A stretch of 11,394 nt of DNA from an uncultured Zoogloea sp. (GTDB taxonomy: Bacteria > Pseudomonadota > Gammaproteobacteria > Burkholderiales > Rhodocyclaceae): the NCBI GenBank assembly GCA_937967645.1, contig CALBTT010000088.1:1-11394 (forward strand), in the 5' to 3' direction. How positions within the stretch are numbered: position 1 is the stretch's first letter; each line of letters begins with the position of its first letter. Shown here piece after piece: positions 1-6,626 of the stretch. The notes below the pieces were generated by a model. That model was not told the DNA's origin and searched no databases. It saw only the letters and a list, made by a program, of their open reading frames with translations. Position numbers and translations under genes: made by a program.

Positions 1-385
1 GCCACAGCACCATCAGCACGATGACCTTGAGGTTTTCGAGTTCGATCTCGGTCTCGCCGAGGGCCAGGGCCCGCTCGACGATCATTTCGCGGCATTCGGA
101 GTCGAGGATGCCACTATTCTCGAGAAACAACAGGAAACCGCGGCATTCGACACCCAGGCGCACCTGCTCGTCATCGGCGTAGATGCGCAGGGAGCCGGCG
201 CGGGAGAACTGGGCCGGCCGTTCGCCATCGGACAGCTGGCGCAGACCGGAGAGCCATTCGAGGGCTTCGGTGATTTCTTCTTCCTCGAAGCCGGCGGCCG
301 TCAACTTGCGGGCCAGTTGCGCGGGTTCAGGGCACGCGTCGGCGTGGACATAATTCTCGAACAGGTACACGAGGATATCGAACAT
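1..385 (-). CDS. smg: Smg family protein (DUF494), partial at the left edge
   Basis: The reverse strand reads from an ATG at 385 (MFDILVYLFENY...) with no stop for 128 codons up to the window edge, so the C-terminal part is missing (the family is usually around 150-160 residues). The N-terminal MFDILVYLFENY and the later stretch of EIELENLKVIVLMVLW near residues 113-128 are typical of the DUF494/Smg family, a small acidic, mostly helical cytoplasmic protein of unknown biochemical role. In many proteobacteria it sits just downstream of dprA, as here: its start is 27 bp after the dprA stop, which suggests one transcript. The ribosome site is weak. Two other ATGs upstream (at 392 and 410) are out of frame. 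No function beyond the family name can be assigned from the sequence. Confidence 0.9.
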   Translation of the reverse strand, partial: MFDILVYLFENYVHADACPEPAQLARKLTAAGFEEEEITEALEWLSGLRQLSDGERPAQFSRAGSLRIYADDEQVRLGVECRGFLLFLENSGILDSECREMIVERALALGETEIELENLKVIVLMVLW

Positions 386-412
386 GGCGCATGGGCCTGA
401 GGCCGGTCATTT

Positions 413-1501
413 TCAGAGACGCTGGAAGCGCCCTCCGGGCAGGCGGGCAACCCGTCCTTCGAGCTCCAGCGTAAGCAGAATGGCGTAGAGCGCTTCCGGC
501 GTCAAGCTGGTGCGGTGCACAAGCGTATCCATATCCACCGGGTCGTGGCCTGCCGCCTGCAGCACCGCGGCCTCCTCGCCCCCCGCTTCGGGAGTGGCCT
601 CATCAAGGGCTGGCGCGGCTTCCGGCGCGGCCAGGGACAGCTCCTCGAGGATGTCGTCAGCACATTCGACGAGCTTGGCCCCCTCACGGATCAAGCGGTG
701 ACACCCCTTGGCCAGCGGGGAGTGGATGGAGCCCGGGATCGCAAACACGTCGCGCCCACACTCGGCAGCCAGCCGGGCGGTGATCAGGGAGCCACTCTTG
801 ACCGCGGCCTCGACCACCAGCACCCCGCGCGCCAGACCGGCAATCAGGCGGTTGCGGCGGGGAAAGTTGTGGGTCAGGGGCCCGGTGCCCAGCGGGAACT
901 CGCTGACGATGGCGCCTTCCGCGGCGATCCGCCGGGCCAGCTCGCCATTGCGCGCCGGGTAGATCCGGTCGGCGCCGGTACCGATCACTGCAACGGTCCG
1001 CCCCGCTCCCGAGAGCCCCCCGCGATGGGCTGCCGCGTCGATCCCGAGGGCCAGCCCGCTGACGACCACTAGGCCGGCACGGGACAGGACGGTTGCAAAG
1101 GCCTCCGCGTTGGCCTCCCCCTGGGGGGTGGCGCTGCGCGCGCCCACCACGGCCATGCCCGGCCGCTGCAGCAGCGACACGTCGCCTTTTACATAGAGAC
1201 AGACTGGGGGATCGGGGATCTGCAGCAGACTGGCGGGATAGGCCGCGTCAGCCAGCGTGAGCAGGGTATTGCCGGGCTCATCGAGCCAGGCCAGGGCCCG
1301 GGCCACCGCATCGGACGCATCATGCGCCAGCAGCAGGTGTGCCGCCGGGCCACCCACCACGCCGGCCAGGGCACTGTGAGACGCCGCATAGACCGCGTCG
1401 GGCGGACCGAAGGCCGCCAGCAGCTGACGCTGGACCGCCGGCCCCAGACCCGGTGTGAGCGTCAGGCGTAGCCAGGCAGCGGCGGGATGCTCCCCCGGCA
1501 A
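413..1501 (-). CDS. dprA: DNA-processing protein DprA (natural transformation, RecA loader)
   Basis: This 362-residue protein belongs to the DprA/Smf family, which binds incoming single-stranded DNA in the cytoplasm during natural transformation and loads RecA on it. An N-terminal SAM-like segment (about 8-60, with AWLRLTLTPGLGP) precedes the Rossmann-type core (about 80-290). The core shows VVGARSATPQG (118-128), SGLALGIDAAAH (148-159), VIGTGADRIYP (172-182), SEFPLGT (200-206), NFPRRNRLIAGL (212-223) and SGSLITA (236-242). An Ala/Glu/Pro-rich linker (about 290-312) leads to a C-terminal winged-helix (DML1-like) domain at about 315-362. Length is normal for the family. The start is TTG at 1499-1501, the only ATG/GTG/TTG in frame after the upstream stop at 1565-1567. 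It begins 13 bp after the LysM gene ends and precedes smg. Presence of dprA alone does not prove competence, since it is widespread. Confidence 0.96.
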   Translation of the reverse strand: MPGEHPAAAWLRLTLTPGLGPAVQRQLLAAFGPPDAVYAASHSALAGVVGGPAAHLLLAHDASDAVARALAWLDEPGNTLLTLADAAYPASLLQIPDPPVCLYVKGDVSLLQRPGMAVVGARSATPQGEANAEAFATVLSRAGLVVVSGLALGIDAAAHRGGLSGAGRTVAVIGTGADRIYPARNGELARRIAAEGAIVSEFPLGTGPLTHNFPRRNRLIAGLARGVLVVEAAVKSGSLITARLAAECGRDVFAIPGSIHSPLAKGCHRLIREGAKLVECADDILEELSLAAPEAAPALDEATPEAGGEEAAVLQAAGHDPVDMDTLVHRTSLTPEALYAILLTLELEGRVARLPGGRFQRL

Positions 1502-1514
1502 GGGCTTGCGCCGA

Positions 1515-2612
1515 TCAGGGCCGGCGGACGCTGTCCGCCACGGCGGCGGGCCCGTTGCTCTCCATCACGAGGGCATAGGCCACCCGCTCGAAGACCCGGA
1601 ACACGAACACCAGGCCGTAGCGCTGTTCGGGCAGCACGTAACGCTGGGCCGGGCCGACGTTGTCCTCGCGGTACTCGGACTGGCCGCGGTTACGGTGCAG
1701 GGCCAGCACGTGGCCGACCTCGATGTCGTCGCGCTTGCCGACACTGAGGGCCAGGACGTTGTAACGCCCGGCCCCCTCGACGCCATTGTAGATGGACACG
1801 ACCCGGCCGGAGACCTCTTTATCCGGGGCATGGGGGACATAGCTCGGCAGTTCGGGACGGCCCGCCGGCAACAGGCGGTCGCCCTTGCCGATCTCCTGCT
1901 TGAAGGAGGTCACCACCAGGCTGGCCGGCACCGGCGAGCCCGCCGGGATGGACGGCTGGCTGGCCTCCGGGGTCACCTCCCCGACCTCCGAGGTCACCCG
2001 GGCCTGCCCCAGGTAGGCCGCCTCATAGCCGAGGATCTCGCCGGTGACGGGATCCTTCAGCGGCTTGGACTTGCGGTAGACGCTCCACTGGCTGACGCCC
2101 GGCGTGATCCGGGTCGCAAAGATGGTGTCTCCAGGGCCGGTGAATACGCGGCCTTCCTGGGTGGCCACGACAATGCCGGCCGATTGGTCGTCCGCGTCAG
2201 CGACGACCAGCGGCTGGACCAGGAAAGGGGAGATGGCCCGCAGCGGGATGCTCTGGATGGCGGTGAGGGCAGCCTCGGCATAGACCTGCGGGAAGCGCTT
2301 CTCGTAAAGGGGCTTGCCACCACCGACCGGCCGGCCGATCTTGAGGGACGGCCCGCTGCGGTCCAGCACGACGGTCTGCCCCGGATAGATCAGGTGCGGA
2401 TTGCGGATCTCCTCGCGGTTCAGGCGCCACACCTCGGGCCAGCGCCAGGGCTCGCGCAGGAACTTGCCGGAGATCCCCCACAGGGTATCGCCGGGCACCA
2501 CGACGTGGCTGTCGGGCGCGTCATCGGCAAGGCGGATCGGTCCGGCCGCCCCCGCGCCCGCGGGAAGCAGGGCGGCGACGCCGATGAAGAGGGCGGATAT
2601 AATGCGGATCAT
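1515..2612 (-). CDS. Exported LysM-domain protein
   Basis: This 365-residue protein starts with a likely Sec signal peptide: MIRII, then a hydrophobic stretch (about 6-17) and a small-residue region with possible cleavage near residues 20-23 (AGAGAA). A LysM domain follows at about 36-84, with the typical opening HVVVPGDTLWGIS and closing NPHLIYPGQTVVL, so the mature protein should bind peptidoglycan in the periplasm. The remaining 280 residues have no motif I recognise as catalytic; there is no visible peptidase or amidase signature. A LysM protein upstream of dprA is a common betaproteobacterial arrangement. Here it is the first gene of the probable LysM-dprA-smg transcript, divergent from def. 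The ATG at 2612 is chosen because it puts the signal peptide at the N terminus; its ribosome site is weak. A role in wall maintenance or in DNA passage through the envelope is only conjecture. Confidence 0.9.
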   Translation of the reverse strand: MIRIISALFIGVAALLPAGAGAAGPIRLADDAPDSHVVVPGDTLWGISGKFLREPWRWPEVWRLNREEIRNPHLIYPGQTVVLDRSGPSLKIGRPVGGGKPLYEKRFPQVYAEAALTAIQSIPLRAISPFLVQPLVVADADDQSAGIVVATQEGRVFTGPGDTIFATRITPGVSQWSVYRKSKPLKDPVTGEILGYEAAYLGQARVTSEVGEVTPEASQPSIPAGSPVPASLVVTSFKQEIGKGDRLLPAGRPELPSYVPHAPDKEVSGRVVSIYNGVEGAGRYNVLALSVGKRDDIEVGHVLALHRNRGQSEYREDNVGPAQRYVLPEQRYGLVFVFRVFERVAYALVMESNGPAAVADSVRRP

Positions 2613-2766
2613 TGGAATTGCGCTCGCTTTCGGCGGTCCAAATGGCGCTTGGCAGCACGGCCTTCAGGGCCCTGCGCGTTGCGAAGTCGATGTCCTCCGT
2701 TCAAGACGCAGGCATCGCAGATTTTGCTCAAAATTCTGCACGTAAAGTCTTCATCCGGCAATCTTT
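2613..2766. promoter_or_regulatory. Divergent intergenic region between the LysM gene and def
   Basis: These 154 bases must hold the start signals for both the LysM-dprA-smg and the def-fmt units. On the minus strand, TTGCCG (complement of 2756-2761) and CAGAAT (complement of 2733-2738) are separated by 17 bp, a fair sigma-70 match (4 of 6 bases in each box) that would give a leader of roughly 110 bases for the LysM gene. On the plus strand I found no convincing promoter pair before def. A/T-rich sequence is concentrated at 2720-2766, in contrast to the GC-rich surroundings, which fits a promoter zone. The specific boxes are tentative. Confidence 0.4.
2718..2738. repeat. Inverted repeat in the divergent promoter region
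   Basis: The core ATTTTGCTCAAAAT at 2721-2734 is a perfect palindrome of two 6-base arms (ATTTTG and CAAAAT) around CT. It is extended by CAG on the left (2718-2720) and CTG on the right (2736-2738), with a single extra T at 2735. It overlaps the candidate -10 box of the leftward LysM promoter. It could be an operator for a dimeric regulator, or coincidence in an A/T-rich patch; there is no T-run that would make it a terminator. Confidence 0.45.
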
Positions 2767-3270
2767 ATGGCTCTCCTACCGATTCTCCGCTACCCCGATC
2801 CACGCCTGCACACCCGCGCTACGCCGGTCCGCGAAGTGGACGATGAAATCCGCCAGTTGATCGCCGACATGGCAGAAACCATGTACGAGGCGCCCGGCAT
2901 CGGGCTGGCGGCCACCCAGGTCAATGTCCACAAGAGGGTGGTGGTCATCGACGTGTCCGAAGACAAATCGGCGCTGCTCGCCCTGATCAACCCCGAGATC
3001 ATCGCCCGCTCGGGCGAGCAGGTCTGCGAGGAGGGCTGCCTGTCGGTGCCCGGCATCTACGACAAGGTGACCCGCTCGGAAACCGTCCGGGTGCGCGCCC
3101 TCAACGCCAAGGGCGAGCAATTCGAGCTCGACGCCGACGGCCTGCTCGCCGTGTGCGTGCAGCACGAACTCGACCACCTCGACGGCAAGGTCTTCGTCGA
3201 ATACCTCTCACAGCTCAAGCAGACCCGCATCAAGGGCAAGCTGGCCAAGAAATCCCGGATCACCGCCTGA
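2767..3270 (+). CDS. def: Peptide deformylase
   Basis: This 167-residue cytoplasmic metalloenzyme removes the formyl group from the N-terminal methionine of nascent proteins. All three family motifs are intact: GIGLAATQ (44-51), EGCLSVP (89-95) with metal ligand Cys91, and QHELDHLDG (132-140) with ligands His133 and His137 and catalytic Glu134. Length and the N-terminal LPILRYPDPRL are typical of type I bacterial deformylases. The stop codon TGA at 3268-3270 shares its last base with the fmt start, so the two genes are probably translated in a coupled way. The ribosome site ahead of the ATG is weak. No missing residues or frame problems are seen. Confidence 0.98.
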   Translation: MALLPILRYPDPRLHTRATPVREVDDEIRQLIADMAETMYEAPGIGLAATQVNVHKRVVVIDVSEDKSALLALINPEIIARSGEQVCEEGCLSVPGIYDKVTRSETVRVRALNAKGEQFELDADGLLAVCVQHELDHLDGKVFVEYLSQLKQTRIKGKLAKKSRITA

Positions 3271-4190
3271 TGAAAGTCGCCTTCGCCGGAACGCCCGAGT
3301 TCGCCGCCACCGCCCTGGAAGCCATCATCGCCGCTGGCTTCGAGGTGCCCCTGGTCCTCACCCAGCCCGACCGCCCCGCCGGCCGTGGCATGCAGCTGCA
3401 GCCCAGCCCGGTCAAGCAAGTGGCCCTGGCCGCCGGCATCCCGGTGCATCAGCCGGAAAAGCTGCGCACCCCCGAACAGCAGGCACCGCTGGCCGAAGCC
3501 GGCGCGGATGTGCTGGTGGTGGCGGCCTACGGCATCATCCTGCCCCAGGCGGTGCTCGACCTGCCGCGCCACGGCTGCCTCAACATCCACGCCTCCCTGC
3601 TGCCCCGCTGGCGCGGCGCAGCGCCCATCCACCGGGCCATCCAGGCCGGCGACGCGGAGACCGGCATCACCATCATGCAGATGGATGCCGGCCTCGACAC
3701 CGGCCCGATGCTGCTGCGCCGGCCCGAGCAGATCGCCGACGACGACACCACCGGCAGCCTGCACGACCGCCTGGCCTGGCTGGGCGCGGAGATGATCGTC
3801 GAGGCCCTGCGCCAGCTGCCGGACGGGCTCACCGCCAAGCCGCAGCCCGAACAGGGCGTCACCTACGCCAGCAAGATCAGCAAGGCGGAAGCCACCGTGG
3901 ACTGGACCCGCCCGGCCCCCGAGATCGAGCGCATGATCCGCGCCTTCAACCCCTTCCCGGGGGTGGTGGCCACCCATGGCGACACGCCGGTCAAGCTTTG
4001 GCGGGCCCGCGCCATCGACGCCTCAGGAACACCCGGCGAGGTGCTGCTGGCAGAGGGTGCCGGGGTCATCGTGGCCTGCGGCGAAGGCTCTCTGTGCATC
4101 ACCGAGTTGCAGAAGCCCGGGGCCAAGCGGCTGCCGGCAGCCGACTTCCTGCGCGGCATGCCAATCGCCACGGGCAGCCGTTTCGCCTGA
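3270..4190 (+). CDS. fmt: Methionyl-tRNA formyltransferase
   Basis: This 306-residue cytoplasmic enzyme transfers a formyl group from 10-formyltetrahydrofolate to methionyl-initiator tRNA, the step opposite to deformylase. The catalytic domain (1 to about 200) contains the N-terminal MKVAFAGTPEFA, the signature HASLLPRWRGAAPIHRAI (107-124) and the expected Asn105, His107 and Asp143 (in GLDTG, 141-145). The C-terminal tRNA-binding domain follows (about 207-306), including the IRAFNPFPG segment at 223-231. The frame is open further upstream, but the ATG at 3270 is chosen because it gives the standard family N terminus and the usual one-base overlap with def. Length is normal (E. coli is 315 residues). 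No anomalies are seen. Confidence 0.98.
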   Translation: MKVAFAGTPEFAATALEAIIAAGFEVPLVLTQPDRPAGRGMQLQPSPVKQVALAAGIPVHQPEKLRTPEQQAPLAEAGADVLVVAAYGIILPQAVLDLPRHGCLNIHASLLPRWRGAAPIHRAIQAGDAETGITIMQMDAGLDTGPMLLRRPEQIADDDTTGSLHDRLAWLGAEMIVEALRQLPDGLTAKPQPEQGVTYASKISKAEATVDWTRPAPEIERMIRAFNPFPGVVATHGDTPVKLWRARAIDASGTPGEVLLAEGAGVIVACGEGSLCITELQKPGAKRLPAADFLRGMPIATGSRFA

Positions 4191-4209
4191 CGCTCAAAAT
4201 TTGCAGACC

Positions 4210-4237
4210 ATTGAATCTTTTGGGATTCGCCCCATCT
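4210..4237 (+). promoter_or_regulatory. Heat-shock (sigma-32/RpoH) type promoter for htpX
   Basis: A -35 element ATTGAA (4210-4215), a 14-bp spacer and a -10 element CCCCATCT (4230-4237) closely match the known RpoH consensus CTTGAA-N13-15-CCCCATnT. Only the first base of the -35 box differs. Transcription would begin around 4244, leaving a leader of about 40 bases before the htpX ATG at 4282. The site lies in the 91-bp gap between fmt and htpX. htpX is a known heat-shock gene in E. coli, so position and function agree. It implies htpX can be induced apart from def-fmt. Confidence 0.8.
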
Positions 4238-4263
4238 AATCCCTCGCTTTCCGCTTAACTTCG

Positions 4264-4273
4264 AAAGGACGGA
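4264..4273 (+). promoter_or_regulatory. Ribosome binding site of htpX
   Basis: A purine-rich AAAGGACGGA lies 8-12 bases before the ATG at 4282. It supports this start rather than internal Met codons at residues 12 or 25. Confidence 0.6.
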
Positions 4274-4281
4274 TAAACACA

Positions 4282-5130
4282 ATGTTCGGCAACTGGCTCA
4301 AGACCTCTATCCTCATGGCGGGGATCATCGCCCTCTTTGGGGCGATCGGCGCCATGATCGGTGGCAAGTCGGGGATGCTCCTCGCGCTGGTCTTCGGCGG
4401 GGCGATGAACATCTTCTCCTATTGGTTCTCGGACAAGATGGTGCTGCGCATGTACAACGCGCAGGAGGTGGACGAGACGAGCTCGCCCTACCTCTACAAC
4501 ATGGTCCGCGAACTGGCCCACCGCGCCCAGCTCCCGATGCCCAAGGTCTACATCATCCATGAAGACCAGCCCAACGCCTTCGCCACCGGCCGCAACCCGG
4601 AGAACGCTGCCGTTGCGGCGACCTCGGGCATCCTGCAAATGCTCAGCGAGCGCGAGCTGCGCGGCGTGATGGCCCACGAGCTGGCCCACGTCAAGCACCG
4701 GGACATCCTGATCTCGACCATCTCGGCCACCATGGCCGGTGCCATCTCGGCCCTCGCCAACTTCGCCATGTTCTTCGGCGGACGGGACTCGGAAGGTCGC
4801 CAGAACATCGTGGCCTCCATCGCCGTCAGCCTGCTGGCGCCGCTGGCCGCCAGCGTGATCCAGATGGCGATCTCCCGCGCCCGTGAGTTCGAGGCCGACC
4901 GTGGCGGCGCCGAGATTGCCGGTGACCCGCATGCCCTGGCCGATGCGCTGATGAAGATCGACGCCTACGCCCGCGGCATTCCGATGGCCACCGCCGAAGC
5001 CCACCCGGAAACCGGCCAGATGATGATCATGAACCCGCTGTCCGGCGGTGGACTGCGCGGCCTGTTCAGCACCCACCCGGCCACCGAAGAGCGGGTCGCC
5101 CGCCTGCGTGCCATGGCCTCACGGCGCTGA
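4282..5130 (+). CDS. htpX: Membrane zinc metalloprotease HtpX (M48)
   Basis: This 282-residue inner-membrane protease degrades misfolded membrane proteins and acts alongside FtsH in quality control. Two hydrophobic segments at the N terminus (about 8-27 and 32-48) are followed by a cytosolic catalytic region. The zinc motif HELAH is at 132-136 (His132, His136, catalytic Glu133), and the third ligand is probably Glu202 in the REFEAD motif (201-206). Two further hydrophobic stretches are at about 142-166 and 177-197. The C terminus carries the family's LFSTHPATEERVARL (261-275). Length matches HtpX homologues. It follows fmt by 91 bp with its own heat-shock type promoter and is closed by a strong terminator. 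All active-site residues are present. Confidence 0.97.
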   Translation: MFGNWLKTSILMAGIIALFGAIGAMIGGKSGMLLALVFGGAMNIFSYWFSDKMVLRMYNAQEVDETSSPYLYNMVRELAHRAQLPMPKVYIIHEDQPNAFATGRNPENAAVAATSGILQMLSERELRGVMAHELAHVKHRDILISTISATMAGAISALANFAMFFGGRDSEGRQNIVASIAVSLLAPLAASVIQMAISRAREFEADRGGAEIAGDPHALADALMKIDAYARGIPMATAEAHPETGQMMIMNPLSGGGLRGLFSTHPATEERVARLRAMASRR

Positions 5131-5154
5131 AGACCACGCTCCGCAGCACACTGG

Positions 5155-5178
5155 AAACCCGGCCCTGGCCGGGTTTTT
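5155..5178 (+). terminator. Intrinsic terminator after htpX
   Basis: An inverted repeat with arms AAACCCGGCC (5155-5164) and GGCCGGGTTT (5167-5176) can form a stem of 8-10 bp with a very small loop, and it runs into a T stretch (5174-5178). It starts 24 bp after the htpX stop. Read leftward the hairpin is followed by TTT, so it may also stop transcription arriving from the kinase genes, whose last stop codon is at 5184. Confidence 0.88.
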
Positions 5179-5183
5179 CGCTT

Positions 5184-6626
5184 TCAGGAGGGTCGGTGGA
5201 GCGGCAGGCTCACCCGGAAGCGGCTGCCCTTGCCCGGGGTGCTGGTCACCTCGATCTGCCCACCATGCTGGTGCATGATCCGATAGGTGGTAGACAGGCC
5301 GAGGCCACGCCCTTGCCCCACCGGACGAGTGGTGAAGAAGGGTTCGAAGATCCGTGCGCGGGTCGCCTCGTCCATGCCGCAGCCGGTGTCCTCGACATCC
5401 ACGATCAGGTTTTCGCCCACCGGCCGGGCACGCAGCGTGATCTTCCCCGGCCGCCCCTCCAGCGCCCGGCTGGCGTTGTCGAGCAGGGCCTTGAACCCTT
5501 CGCACAGCAGGGTCGGATTGACCGCCATGGCCGGCAGCTCGCCGTAGCTGCGCACCACCTCCTGGCCCGGCCGACGGCCAGCGGCGGTGGCCCGCAAGGC
5601 TTCGTCGAGCACCGCGCTGACGGACTGGTAGCTGAGCTCCGTGGGCCCGGGGCTGGCCAGGTCCTGCAGCGCATGGATGATCTCGCTCACCCGGCCCAGC
5701 CCCTTGCCCGACTCGGACACCAGGCTCGGCAGGTCCTCGCGGATGAACCCCAGGTCGGTGCCATCACGCGCGGCCATCCAGGCGTCCTGATGCCCCGAAC
5801 CTGCCACCAGCCGGTCGGCGGTATCCACCAGGGCCAGCAGCCGGTCGGCGTACTCCCGCAAGGTGCCCAGATTGGAAGCCACATAGCCCAGCGGGTTGTT
5901 GATCTCATGGGCGACGCCGGCCGCCAGCTGCCCCACTGCGGCCAGCTTGTCCGCCTCCAGGAGGCGGTCGCGGGTGTCCTGCAGGGTGTCGAGGGTGCGC
6001 TGCAGGGCCTGGTTGGCCGCCGTCAGTTCCGCCGTCCGTTCACTCACCCGATCTTCCAGGCGGGCATTGATGCGGGCGAGTTCGTTGTTGCGTTCGGCCA
6101 CCAGACCGAGCAGGTTGCGCACGGCCGCCACCAGCGCCGTATTGCCCGGGTCGCTGCTGTGACTGGCCTCGGCCTCGTAAGCCTCCGCCGGCCCGACGCC
6201 GGCAGCCACGGCACGCATCTGACGGGCCATGCTCTGGTCGGTATCGAGGATGTGGAAGGTGAGCCAGCTGGTCACAAAACGGTACAGCACCGGCACCACC
6301 CGCGCCGTATCGGAGGCCCCCCGCATTTCACCGACCTGGGTCACAAAGTCGGCATGGGCCTTGCGGTGACTCTCGATGTGACGCGGATCGATCCCCGCCT
6401 CCTCCATCAAGGCCTCTTCAGTCACAAAATGATGGAGTGCATAACGCCCCAGGCCATCCAGCACCTTGGCCAGTTCCGCCGGCTGGATCTCGATGCCGCT
6501 GGCTGCCCGCTGGGCCAGGACATTGACCAGATCCACCAGCTTGTGATGCTGGGCATCCACTTCGGTAAAGCCGGTTTCGAAATAGCTGGCCCAGCAGAAC
6601 GGCGCGATGGAAGAGCGGATGCTCAT
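5184..6626 (-). CDS. Hemerythrin-domain sensor histidine kinase
   Basis: This 480-residue protein has no membrane segment and should be cytoplasmic. An N-terminal bacteriohemerythrin domain (about 12-135) carries all seven expected di-iron ligands: His27, His66, Glu70, His87, His91, His125 and Asp130, in the motifs QHHKL, HFVTEE, HRKAH and HILDTD. Such domains bind oxygen at a non-heme di-iron centre, so oxygen or redox sensing is likely. A coiled-coil-like linker (about 165-227) leads to the kinase core: H-box GVAHEINNPLGY with phospho-acceptor His240, N-box with Asn384 (LLDNASRAL), G1 box DTGCGM (413-418), and FFTTRPVGQGRGLGLSTTYRI (430-450, in two adjoining motifs). It has no receiver domain. 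The ATG at 6626 overlaps the stop of the hybrid kinase gene by four bases and has a strong AGGAGG upstream. The partner regulator is not in the window. Confidence 0.93.
   Translation of the reverse strand: MSIRSSIAPFCWASYFETGFTEVDAQHHKLVDLVNVLAQRAASGIEIQPAELAKVLDGLGRYALHHFVTEEALMEEAGIDPRHIESHRKAHADFVTQVGEMRGASDTARVVPVLYRFVTSWLTFHILDTDQSMARQMRAVAAGVGPAEAYEAEASHSSDPGNTALVAAVRNLLGLVAERNNELARINARLEDRVSERTAELTAANQALQRTLDTLQDTRDRLLEADKLAAVGQLAAGVAHEINNPLGYVASNLGTLREYADRLLALVDTADRLVAGSGHQDAWMAARDGTDLGFIREDLPSLVSESGKGLGRVSEIIHALQDLASPGPTELSYQSVSAVLDEALRATAAGRRPGQEVVRSYGELPAMAVNPTLLCEGFKALLDNASRALEGRPGKITLRARPVGENLIVDVEDTGCGMDEATRARIFEPFFTTRPVGQGRGLGLSTTYRIMHQHGGQIEVTSTPGKGSRFRVSLPLHRPS

Noticed and set aside
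1455..2846. A 463-codon open frame on the plus strand opposite dprA and the LysM gene
   Set aside because: It is antisense to two genes with clear family motifs. Its product is rich in His, Arg, Gly and Asp with no recognisable domain, as expected from a shadow frame in GC-rich DNA.
3153..3269. An N-terminal extension of fmt by 39 codons
   Set aside because: It lies within def in another frame, is Arg/Gln-rich without family similarity, and the ATG at 3270 gives the standard Fmt N terminus.
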